DNA of 25,594 nucleotides from a virus. Location: the IMG/VR virus record IMGVR_UViG_3300025093_000108, positions 1 to 25,594 of that record, one strand, 5' to 3'. The first letter of the stretch is position 1, and every line of letters begins with the position of its first letter. Below are positions 13,757 to 19,530 of the stretch, in pieces. The notes under the pieces were generated by a model. The model was not told the origin of the DNA and searched no databases. It saw only the letters and a list, made by a program, of their open reading frames with translations. Made by a program: the position numbers and the translations under genes.

Positions 13757-13772
13757 TGTTTCACGTGAAACA
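13757..13772. promoter_or_regulatory. parS: parS-type centromere site (ParB binding palindrome)
   Basis: The 16-base perfect palindrome TGTTTCACGTGAAACA. It equals the widely conserved bacterial chromosomal parS consensus bound by ParB family CTPases. A lone half-site GTGAAACA lies 52 bases to the left at 13713-13720. No parA or parB gene is visible, so host ParB is the obvious candidate binder. A chance exact match in a window of this size is roughly six in a million with equal base frequencies. Confidence 0.75.
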
Positions 13773-13795
13773 CCTAAGCACCACCTTAGCAATAA

Positions 13796-13844
13796 TAGGT
13801 CAACAATGCTGTCCTAAAATAATACGTAAGCAATGCTGACCTAA
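13796..13844. promoter_or_regulatory. Operator-like repeats before the rightward promoter
   Basis: Two copies of CAATGCTG[T/A]CCTAA at 13804-13817 and 13831-13844 differ at one base and are 27 bases apart. TAGGTCA (13796-13802) and TGACCTA (13837-13843) form an inverted repeat around them. T-runs follow at 13846-13851 and 13856-13861, 33 bases before the promoter. A repressor or activator site is plausible; a terminator is less likely because the loop is long. Confidence 0.45.
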
Positions 13845-13893
13845 GTTTTTTCATCTTTTTTACCCAACCGTACCAAAATCGCCAAAAGTGTTC

Positions 13894-13921
13894 TTGTAAT
13901 CCCTGTCAGCCGCCTTACATT
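13894..13921 (+). promoter_or_regulatory. Rightward early promoter
   Basis: TTGTAA (13894-13899) and TACATT (13916-13921) with a 16-base spacer. The spacing equals that of the two other plus-strand promoters. It would start transcription near 13928, about 20 bases before the first early gene. It is weaker than consensus at both boxes. Confidence 0.5.
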
Positions 13922-13950
13922 GGGCTCACCAACAACGGAGACACACAGAC

Positions 13951-14091
13951 ATGAACTACATCGAGTCTTGCTGGATCACTGCATGTCTATTGACACGGGA
14001 TGCCTTCAACGTTAGTCACAAGCGTGTCGGCGGTATTCGCTTCGTTAAACTGGGTCGCATCAACCTGACTCTGTCTGTCTCGCAAGCCTGA
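13951..14091 (+). CDS. Small early protein (46 aa)
   Basis: An open frame of 46 codons, MNYIESCWITACLLTRDAFN then 'VSHKRVGGIRFVKLGRINLT' and SVSQA. GGAG is ten bases before the ATG. It has an N-terminal hydrophobic patch with two cysteines and a basic C-terminal half with beta-strand character. It is the first gene after the rightward promoter, the position of early host-takeover genes in many phages, but I know no function. It is supported by start signal and position only. Confidence 0.5.
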   Translation: MNYIESCWITACLLTRDAFNVSHKRVGGIRFVKLGRINLTLSVSQA

Positions 14092-14104
14092 AAGGAATAA
14101 AGCA

Positions 14105-14350
14105 ATGAGTGTTTATAAATCAGAATTCGGTTTTGGTGAAACTTCGTCGGACCACATTGAGGGGCTTACTGACCTTGAAAAACTGCAGTTAGCGCGCCAG
14201 CTCATGTTTGACGTCTTGGGCTTGACCGGGGACGATTTGGGTAACATGGCCGTGCAAATCCACTGGCAAACACTTGACAAGAACGACACATGTATGCAAG
14301 ATGTTTACTTGCAGGAGCCAATCAACCGTATCATCAAGAAATACCTGTGA
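14105..14350 (+). CDS. Small early hypothetical protein
   Basis: An 81-residue acidic protein, MSVYKSEFGFGETSSDHIEG, with a helical middle ('LEKLQLARQLMFDVLG') and a C-terminus ending RIIKKYL. AAAGGAA precedes the ATG by about seven bases. I do not recognise it. It sits between the 46-aa gene and a hairpin, in the early rightward unit. Confidence 0.6.
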   Translation: MSVYKSEFGFGETSSDHIEGLTDLEKLQLARQLMFDVLGLTGDDLGNMAVQIHWQTLDKNDTCMQDVYLQEPINRIIKKYL

Positions 14351-14360
14351 TTTTAGACAA

Positions 14361-14381
14361 GGCGCTGGCAGGTCCAGCGTC
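14361..14381 (+). terminator. Hairpin in the early gene cluster
   Basis: GGCGCTGG (14361-14368) pairs with CCAGCGTC (14374-14381), an 8-bp stem with one G-T pair and a 5-base loop. No T-run follows (TAACTAAGG), so it is more likely an attenuator, RNA-processing site or mRNA stabiliser than a strong terminator. Confidence 0.4.
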
Positions 14382-14415
14382 TAACTAAGGTCACACTCAA
14401 ACACAGGGGAAGACT

Positions 14416-14616
14416 ATGCGCTTCGAAGAAATGTCTATTGACGAGCAAGCCCAAGTGTACTACGAAACAATCATGGGTCCGACCAATGGTTGGGGACAAA
14501 GCGTACATCCCGAGTATGGTTACAGTCATGAACTTTTGTATGTCATGCATGTTCAACACGGCGCACAAGCGACCGACGCTGCGCTCGACAAGGTCTTTGG
14601 GTACGGGGAGAAGTAA
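14416..14616 (+). CDS. Small early hypothetical protein
   Basis: A 66-residue protein, MRFEEMSIDEQAQVYYETIM then 'GPTNGWGQSVHPEYGYSHEL'. It has several Tyr, His and Gly residues and no membrane segment. GGGGAAG precedes the ATG. It ends one base before the next start. I do not recognise it. A longer frame reading through it in another phase is an upstream extension of the following gene and is not used. Confidence 0.6.
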   Translation: MRFEEMSIDEQAQVYYETIMGPTNGWGQSVHPEYGYSHELLYVMHVQHGAQATDAALDKVFGYGEK

Positions 14617-14617
14617 A

Positions 14618-15361
14618 ATGACCAACGAAACCGCAGTTATCTATGATGGCCCGTCTCTTATCGACGGCCAACGTATCATCGTCCTTGCACAACGGGGCTC
14701 GAGCAATCGCAAGACTGGCGACATGCTGCAAACGTACATCCTGCGCGCTGATATGGACCCGATAACTGCATCCCGTAAGGGTGAGGACTATAGCATCTGT
14801 GGCTCGTGTCCGCACCGTGGCAAGGCACACAAAGGAACCAAGGGACAGGCCAAGGGCCGCACCTGCTACGTAACGCTGGCACATGGTCCGCTTGGCAAGT
14901 GGAAAGCTTGGAACCGTGGAGCATACGCATCTATCCAAGGGCACAAGGCAATCGCTGCATTCGGTCGGGGATACATGGTGCGTATTGGTGCGTATGGAGA
15001 TGGTGCTGCGGTCCCTGCTTGGGTGTGGGAAAGCCTGATCTCTGAGGCTGAGGGACACACTGCATACTCGCATCAGTCAGGCCTTGTCCCTGTTGACGAG
15101 CAGCTCTACATGTTGAGTGTCGAAAGTGTTGACGCTGCACAAGCGGCATGGAACATGGGCTCTCGTACCTTTCGTGTCATCCCTGATGTTGACGCCTTGG
15201 TCAAGGGCAAAGAGATCCTGTGCCCTGCATCAGAAGAGATGGGCAAACGAGCAACGTGCTTGACATGCAAGCTTTGCTCTGGTACTAAGACTAAAGCCAA
15301 GTCAATCGCCATCGTGGCACATGGCACAGCGAAACGCAAAGCTAAGGAACTGGTAGCATGA
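14618..15361 (+). CDS. Conserved phage protein with two cysteine clusters
   Basis: A 247-residue protein starting MTNETAVIYDGPSLIDG; GGGGAG lies seven bases before the ATG. It contains 'SSNRKTGDMLQTYILRAD', a first Cys cluster 'CGSCPHRGKAH' (with a later Cys in 'RTCYVTLAHGPLGKWKAW'), a middle region with 'WESLISEAEGHTAYSHQ', and a C-terminal cluster 'CPASEEMGKRATCLTCKLCS' followed by 'IAIVAHG'. From memory this is a widespread phage family of unknown function, and the cysteines suggest bound zinc. Nucleic acid binding is plausible but not shown. It overlaps the next gene as ATGA. Confidence 0.7.
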   Translation: MTNETAVIYDGPSLIDGQRIIVLAQRGSSNRKTGDMLQTYILRADMDPITASRKGEDYSICGSCPHRGKAHKGTKGQAKGRTCYVTLAHGPLGKWKAWNRGAYASIQGHKAIAAFGRGYMVRIGAYGDGAAVPAWVWESLISEAEGHTAYSHQSGLVPVDEQLYMLSVESVDAAQAAWNMGSRTFRVIPDVDALVKGKEILCPASEEMGKRATCLTCKLCSGTKTKAKSIAIVAHGTAKRKAKELVA

Positions 15362-15654
15362 ACAAAGACCGTATCAACCAAGCATTCAATGACGCTATCG
15401 CACAGCGGGGCAAGCGTAAGGGCCTCCTGAAAGCTCAGTGTCCACCCATGGGTACCGACGGGGCCGCTATGTGGCAGGCTCTTATGATGGAAGTGAACCC
15501 CTACAAGGTCGGCTTAGGTCACTTGGTTCTCATGACACAGGAACAGCGTGAATTTTACAATGCGTGCGTGACCTATGCTGAGAACCTACATAGCCTAGTG
15601 AAAGCCGGTATCGATCTGGACCGGGCAAGACTTGAAGCAATGGGAGCATGGTAG
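15358..15654 (+). CDS. Small early hypothetical protein
   Basis: A 98-residue protein starting MNKDRINQAFNDAIAQRGKR. It has a basic N-terminal part and a helical C-terminal part with several leucines ('ENLHSLVKAGIDLDRARLEA'). The start overlaps the previous stop as ATGA. No family is recognised. Its tight coupling to the Cys-cluster protein could mean a joint role. Confidence 0.6.
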   Translation: MNKDRINQAFNDAIAQRGKRKGLLKAQCPPMGTDGAAMWQALMMEVNPYKVGLGHLVLMTQEQREFYNACVTYAENLHSLVKAGIDLDRARLEAMGAW

Positions 15655-15655
15655 C

Positions 15656-15853
15656 ATGACACGCACAATCAAAGCATCCCACCTGTGGCCGGGCATGATC
15701 CTCGCTGAACGCCCTGACTTAGGCCGCATCTATGCTGTAAATCTTTCACCTTCTGGTAAGGTTGGGTTGACATGGGCCATAGGTAAACACGTGTATGAGG
15801 TTGCCTTAGAGCCACACGATACGCTGGATATCGTAGAGGAGATAGAGCAATGA
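15656..15853 (+). CDS. Small early hypothetical protein
   Basis: A 65-residue protein, MTRTIKASHLWPGMILAERP, with strand-like segments 'IYAVNLSPSGKVGLTWAIG' and an acidic C-terminus (DTLDIVEEIEQ). The pattern suggests a small beta-barrel. I chose the ATG at 15656 over a TTG 24 bases upstream because the latter overlaps the previous gene without a better ribosome site. The stop overlaps the next start as ATGA. Function unknown. Confidence 0.55.
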   Translation: MTRTIKASHLWPGMILAERPDLGRIYAVNLSPSGKVGLTWAIGKHVYEVALEPHDTLDIVEEIEQ

Positions 15854-15996
15854 ACACTTGGACTTTCTATTTCATAGACAGCGACGGGGAAGAGCAATCT
15901 TCCCTAGTCATCGAGGGCCGGACGTTCGAGGATGCACTCGACATTGCAGAGGGTATCGCTTGGGACTATGGCTGGACCGTAGAGCTGGGAGAGTAA
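15850..15996 (+). CDS. Small early hypothetical protein (48 aa)
   Basis: A 48-codon frame, MNTWTFYFIDSDGEEQSSLV then 'FEDALDIAEGIAWDYGWTVE'. Its start overlaps the previous stop as ATGA and it ends four bases before the next ATG. The layout 'strand, acidic turn, strand, helix with DAL.IAE, strand' is common to small phage proteins that act on unknown targets. Acidic. Supported by overlap, coding-like composition and position. Confidence 0.5.
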   Translation: MNTWTFYFIDSDGEEQSSLVIEGRTFEDALDIAEGIAWDYGWTVELGE

Positions 15997-16000
15997 GAGC

Positions 16001-16210
16001 ATGATCATTGAGCGCGTGAGGTTTACCCTCGACATTGACAGTGGCAACCAAGCTTTGGTTGATAACCCACGGGAAGAGGTGGCTGCTAGCCTTCGAACCG
16101 TGGCTAACCTAATCGAGCAAGGCCGGGACTCAGGATACTGCCGAGACAGTAACGGCAACCGAGTAGGGCACTACTATTTGTCTATAGAACTCGACGAAGA
16201 CTGGCTCTGA
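16001..16210 (+). CDS. Small early hypothetical protein
   Basis: A 69-residue protein, MIIERVRFTLDIDSGNQALV then 'REEVAASLRTVANLIEQG' and 'GHYYLSIELDEDWL'. The pattern strand, long helix, strand pair suggests a compact alpha/beta fold. From memory similar small phage proteins carry 'L..va..i..G...g.v.D.nG..vG.w', but no function is known. GAGAG is upstream of the ATG. Confidence 0.6.
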   Translation: MIIERVRFTLDIDSGNQALVDNPREEVAASLRTVANLIEQGRDSGYCRDSNGNRVGHYYLSIELDEDWL

Positions 16211-16244
16211 GAGAGGCGCTAGCACAGAAAGGTAGGGTAGCACC

Positions 16245-16400
16245 ATGGCACACAAGAAAACGCCTGTAGCCCCCCTTAAAACGCCGGGAAAGGGCACTCT
16301 AGTCCGTGACCTACACTCCCCGAAGTACCACCAACGCAAAGTGCACAACAAGAAAGTGTACGACAGGAAGAAGCACAAGGAAGAAGAGCATGAAGTATGA
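16245..16400 (+). CDS. Small basic protein (51 aa)
   Basis: A 51-codon frame with MAHKKTPVAPLKTPGKGTLV and 'RDLHSPKYHQRKVHNKKVYD', ending in a Lys/Glu-rich tail. It is strongly basic and probably unstructured alone, so RNA or DNA binding is possible. From memory 'P.pTPGK....RDL.SPKY..R' recurs in small phage proteins. AAAGG precedes the ATG. The end overlaps the next gene by 11 bases. Confidence 0.5.
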   Translation: MAHKKTPVAPLKTPGKGTLVRDLHSPKYHQRKVHNKKVYDRKKHKEEEHEV

Positions 16401-17118
16401 ACTTATCAAGCAGGAAGACACTCACCTCTTTAGGGTCAAGGCACTCAAAGACTTTGGTACCGTGAAAGCAGGAGATTTGGGAGGTTACGTAGAGTCGGAG
16501 AAAAACCTAAGTCAAGACGGCAACGCTTGGGTGTCCGGTAACGCTGAGGTATACGGTGACGCTAGGGTGTGCGATGACGCTAGGGTATCCGGTAACGCTA
16601 GGGTGTGCGATGACGCTAGGGTATCCGGTAACGCTAGGGTGTGCGATGACGCTAGGGTATGTGGTAACGCTAGGGTATCCGGCAACGCTTGGGTATCCGA
16701 TAACGCTAGGGTATACGGTGACGCTAGGGTGTGCGATGACGCTAGGGTATACGGTGACGCTAGGGTGTGCGATGACGCTTTGGTATTCGGCAACGCTAGG
16801 GTATCCGATAACGCTTGGGTATCCGGTAACGCTTTGGTATTCGGCAACGCTAGGGTATACGGTGACGCTTTGGTGTTCGGCAACGCTAGGGTATCCGATA
16901 ACGCTTGGGTATTCGGCAACGCTAGGGTATCCGATAACGCTTGGGTATCCGGTAACGCTTTGGTATTCGGCAACGCTAGGGTATACGGTGACGCTTTGGT
17001 ATTCGGCAACGCTAGGGTATCCGATAACGCTTGGGTATCCGGTAACGCTTTGGTATTCGGCAACGCTTGGGTATACGGTGACGCTTGGATACCTAAAGGA
17101 GACATAAATGAAGTATGA
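16390..17118 (+). CDS. Hexapeptide-repeat (left-handed beta-helix-like) protein
   Basis: A 242-residue protein starting MKYELIKQEDTHLFRVKALK. Residues 1-44 form a cap ending in 'AGDLGGYVESEKNLSQDG'. Residues 45-236 are 32 hexapeptides of the form [N/D]A[R/W/L]V-x-[G/D], for example NARVYG, DARVCD, NAWVSG. This matches left-handed beta-helix hexapeptide proteins. Similar phage and prophage proteins with a 'KAGDLGGW.ESE.NLS..G' cap are familiar to me and have no known function. The last residues are PKGDINEV. The ATG at 16390 follows GGAAGAAGAGC. The gene sits in the early arm, so a structural virion role is less likely. Confidence 0.75.
   Translation: MKYELIKQEDTHLFRVKALKDFGTVKAGDLGGYVESEKNLSQDGNAWVSGNAEVYGDARVCDDARVSGNARVCDDARVSGNARVCDDARVCGNARVSGNAWVSDNARVYGDARVCDDARVYGDARVCDDALVFGNARVSDNAWVSGNALVFGNARVYGDALVFGNARVSDNAWVFGNARVSDNAWVSGNALVFGNARVYGDALVFGNARVSDNAWVSGNALVFGNAWVYGDAWIPKGDINEV
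16522..17097 (+). repeat. 18-bp tandem repeat array (32 units) inside the hexapeptide gene
   Basis: Each 18-base unit encodes one hexapeptide, based on AACGCTAGGGTATCCGGT-like words. A higher-order repeat of seven units (126 bp) is visible: 16810-16935 and 16936-17061 are nearly the same for their first 100 bases. Because the unit length is divisible by three and lacks stop codons in other phases, long false frames appear on both strands. Units change number easily by slippage or recombination. Confidence 0.85.
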
Positions 17119-17422
17119 AGGCAGACTTAACGTAGATACTTACCTGAGATTAGGGCCAGCCGGGTTTGTCTTGTGTGAAGCACCGGCCTCTGTGTCCGTG
17201 GAAACCTACGCAGACGCAGAGACAGGGGAGTATGAATGGAGGATCAACGCAGTCAGAGTATGGGGTGAGGACAATGACATCGTGTTCACCCGCTTGTACC
17301 TAGAGGAAGACCCTGTCCTTCAAGCCTTGCGCAAGCAGGTGTTCGATGTAGCAGAGCAGGATCTCTACGTTGACGATGAGGTCAGAGGATTTCTTCAGGA
17401 CAAGGGTGCAATTCCCTCTTGA
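17108..17422 (+). CDS. Hypothetical protein before the replication promoter
   Basis: A 104-residue acidic protein, MKYEGRLNVDTYLRLGPAGF then 'ETYADAETGEYEWRINAVRV' and a helical C-terminus. It is not recognised. AAAGGAG is six bases before the ATG, inside the end of the previous gene. Its last codons overlap the -35 box of the next promoter, so it closes the first early unit. Confidence 0.6.
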   Translation: MKYEGRLNVDTYLRLGPAGFVLCEAPASVSVETYADAETGEYEWRINAVRVWGEDNDIVFTRLYLEEDPVLQALRKQVFDVAEQDLYVDDEVRGFLQDKGAIPS

Positions 17423-17446
17423 CAAACCAGAGAAACACATTACAAT
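17419..17446 (+). promoter_or_regulatory. Rightward promoter of the replication module
   Basis: A consensus TTGACA (17419-17424), a 16-base spacer and TACAAT (17441-17446). The transcript would start near 17453, before AGGAGG at 17461-17466, about 13 bases from the ATG of the zinc-ribbon gene. Same architecture as the promoter at 21443. Confidence 0.75.
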
Positions 17447-17479
17447 AGGGTTATAAGCCTAGGAGGTTAGAGATACCCA

Positions 17480-17665
17480 ATGAGATGCAAGAGTTGTGAC
17501 TCCCCCAAGACACTCTACCGTGAGAGACTAGGAGATTTCTACTGCTCCAAGTGTGCGGACGTGATCAACCAAACGATCAGGGAAGACGACTCTACTAACA
17601 TTCACCAGTCAGACCTAGCTTACTTTGGGTATGACTTAAGCTGGACAGGGGAAAAGAGTGACTGA
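17480..17665 (+). CDS. Small zinc-ribbon protein
   Basis: A 61-residue protein with two Cys pairs, 'MRCKSCDSP' and 'FYCSKCADV', separated by about 16 residues, a zinc-ribbon signature. The rest is acidic. It directly precedes and overlaps the primase-helicase gene by eight bases and is first after a strong promoter, so it may act at the replication fork or in transcription. The exact role is unknown. AGGAGG precedes the ATG at a longer than usual distance. Confidence 0.65.
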   Translation: MRCKSCDSPKTLYRERLGDFYCSKCADVINQTIREDDSTNIHQSDLAYFGYDLSWTGEKSD

Positions 17666-19295
17666 GGTTAAAAGCACACACGGCGACTGTCTGTCTAAGG
17701 ACGACGGTGGCTGCGAAGGCAAGGGGTGTGTCACCGTGTTCACTGATGGTAGTTCGTTCTGTCATCAGTGTCCCCCCGGTGAGCAGTACCGTGGCAGTGG
17801 TAAGCCGAAGGGCAACGATGCACCTGTGCTCCGTAAGTATGAACTAGACAAGGATATCCAATGGTCCTTCACTGATCACCGTGGTATCACAGCGGAGACA
17901 AACGAGAAGCTTGGTATCACAACAGGACATAAGAACGGCAAGCCTGTTGTCCGTGTCTACCCCTATCCTCATGACACCAAGGCACGCTGGTTGCCCAAGG
18001 ACATGAAGGACAACAAAGGATTTAGTAACGACCACCTCGCTGGTATGAACCTGTTCAACGCAGGCTCGTCTCAAAAGATCACGATCACAGAAGGAGAAGA
18101 GGACTGGGCCAGTCTGTATCAGGTACTCGGACACAAGTACCCTGTCGTCAACATCCCCGGTGCTAGCTCACCGCAGAAGATCCTGCAGAACAAGGCAGTG
18201 TATGACTACCTGTCTTCCTTCAAGCAGATCATCCTGTGTACCGACAGTGACAAGGCAGGTAACGAAGCAGCTAACGTGTTTGTCCGTGCCTTCCCCGGTC
18301 GGTGCAAGCGTGTCAACATGAGCAAGCACAAGGACCCCAACGCATACATCTGGGACAACGACAAAGGACTACCCCGTGATGATGGATCTGAACTATTCTA
18401 TGCGTGGCTTAACGCTACTCCATACAAACCCGACAACGTTTCGTCCACACCCGAAGAGTTCGTCACCATCCTGCGTGAAGAGAAATCTTCCATGTATCTC
18501 CCAACAAATATCGCAGATCTGGATGCGAAAGTCAGGGGCTTGATGCAAGGTAGGTTCACTGTCTTCCAAGCGCCGGAGGGTATCGGCAAGACAGAGTTCA
18601 TGCGCTACCTTGAGTACAACCTGATCAAGAACCACCCGACTGTGCCCATTGCTATCATGCACATGGAAGAGACACGCAAGCGCAGCCTGCTTGGTCTTGC
18701 TTCCTACCACCTGCTGGCTGACGTGACACAACAGGACACAGAGACAGAGATTAACAAGGAAGGAGAAGAAGAGACTGTGTTCCTGCCTACATACAACGGT
18801 GTACCTGAAGAGGATGTTGAGCGTGCTATCCGTGAGATCTCTGCACGCGAGAACCTCTACCAGTTTACACTGGGTGTAGACGAGGACCCCACGTCTATCC
18901 TCGATCAGATCCGTTACTTCTCGGAAGTCTATGGCGTACGCTATGTGTTCTTCGAACCTATCCAAGATCTCGCAGCGTCTCGTACTGACGACGGCACCAC
19001 CGAGCAGTTCCTTACCAACCTGTCCACCAAGATGGCGCGGCTGTGCTCGGAGATGAACGTGGGTGTGGTCACTATCGCACATGAGAACGACGACGGTGCT
19101 ATCCGTGACTGTCGTATGATTGGCAAGCGTGCTGACGTGGTGATCAAGTTGTCCCGTGACAAGATGGCAACCGACGACGACATGCGCAACACAACGCAGC
19201 TAACCGTGGTAAAGAACCGACCTTCGTCTACCACTGGTCCTGCTGGTCAACTGTACTTTGACGAGGGTACATTCACACTGAGTGAAAGGACATAG
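17658..19295 (+). CDS. Primase-helicase (T7 gp4-like)
   Basis: A 545-residue protein, close to T7 gp4 in length, with a GTG start and AGGGG upstream. An N-terminal zinc-binding region has Cys 11, 19, 24, 35 and 38. A TOPRIM domain has 'ITEGEEDWASLY' (E145) and 'ILCTDSDKAGNEA' (D196, D198). The RecA-like helicase domain has Walker A 'APEGIGKT' (305-312), 'IMHMEETRKRSLLG' with the catalytic-type Glu, a Walker B region 'YVFFEPIQDL' where the usual Asp is Glu, and 'VVTIAHENDD' near the end. It unwinds DNA at the fork and probably makes primers. Neighbours are a zinc-ribbon protein and DNA polymerase. Confidence 0.9.
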   Translation: MTEVKSTHGDCLSKDDGGCEGKGCVTVFTDGSSFCHQCPPGEQYRGSGKPKGNDAPVLRKYELDKDIQWSFTDHRGITAETNEKLGITTGHKNGKPVVRVYPYPHDTKARWLPKDMKDNKGFSNDHLAGMNLFNAGSSQKITITEGEEDWASLYQVLGHKYPVVNIPGASSPQKILQNKAVYDYLSSFKQIILCTDSDKAGNEAANVFVRAFPGRCKRVNMSKHKDPNAYIWDNDKGLPRDDGSELFYAWLNATPYKPDNVSSTPEEFVTILREEKSSMYLPTNIADLDAKVRGLMQGRFTVFQAPEGIGKTEFMRYLEYNLIKNHPTVPIAIMHMEETRKRSLLGLASYHLLADVTQQDTETEINKEGEEETVFLPTYNGVPEEDVERAIREISARENLYQFTLGVDEDPTSILDQIRYFSEVYGVRYVFFEPIQDLAASRTDDGTTEQFLTNLSTKMARLCSEMNVGVVTIAHENDDGAIRDCRMIGKRADVVIKLSRDKMATDDDMRNTTQLTVVKNRPSSTTGPAGQLYFDEGTFTLSERT

Positions 19296-19296
19296 C

Positions 19297-19530
19297 ATGA
19301 AGAACATTTACCTGATTACACGAGATGATCTTTCAAACTCCTTTGATGAGGCTATCGGGTTTGTTGTTATCGCAGGTAACGAGCAAGATGCCCGAGACAT
19401 CTGCACTATCGAGACCAAAATCGGTGGATATAAGTGGTGGTTGAATACTGAAACATCGACCTTGACAACCGTAGGGTACACAGGTGAGCAGCCTGACCAA
19501 GTAGTCTTAGGGGAGTACGACTGGGTATGA
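19297..19530 (+). CDS. Small hypothetical protein between helicase and polymerase genes
   Basis: A 77-residue acidic protein, MKNIYLITRDDLSNSFDEAI then 'FVVIAGNEQDARDIC'. The start at 19297 has AAAGGA six bases upstream; a GTG 15 bases earlier is less favourable. The pattern strand, 'A.se.eAr.i', Trp-rich strands and a final 'YDWV' is shared by many small phage and bacterial proteins, without function known to me. The stop overlaps the polymerase ATG as ATGA, so expression is coupled to replication genes. Confidence 0.6.
   Translation: MKNIYLITRDDLSNSFDEAIGFVVIAGNEQDARDICTIETKIGGYKWWLNTETSTLTTVGYTGEQPDQVVLGEYDWV

Larger units (their letters stand above)
13035..13950. other. Divergent non-coding control region
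   Basis: About 0.9 kb without a believable gene between the leftward and rightward arms. Short open frames here are made by tandem repeats or lack ribosome sites. From left to right it holds an AT-rich stretch, two 70-bp CTAG-rich repeats, pyrimidine-rich DNA with a duplicated 12-base word, three C-tracts, a 24-bp iteron-like array, a parS palindrome, paired operator-like repeats, two T-runs (13846-13851 and 13856-13861) and the rightward promoter. Such density suggests replication, segregation and transcription control. Confidence 0.7.

Noticed and set aside
13757-13772. The parS palindrome as a simple intrinsic terminator or restriction site cluster
   Set aside because: There is no loop or T-run, and the exact 16-base agreement with parS is a better explanation than a chance palindrome; the role remains unproven.
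14438-14617. A 60-codon N-terminal extension of the Cys-cluster gene
   Set aside because: It overlaps the 14416-14616 gene in another phase, and the ATG at 14618 has a good ribosome site and a family-like N-terminus.
16512-17107. Long open frames on the opposite strand and in a second forward phase across the hexapeptide array
   Set aside because: They exist only because an 18-base repeat free of stop codons is repeated; they lack ribosome sites and have unnatural repeated sequences.
18393-19082. A 229-codon antisense frame inside the primase-helicase gene
   Set aside because: It lies opposite clear helicase motifs and has no start signal; a shadow of codon bias.
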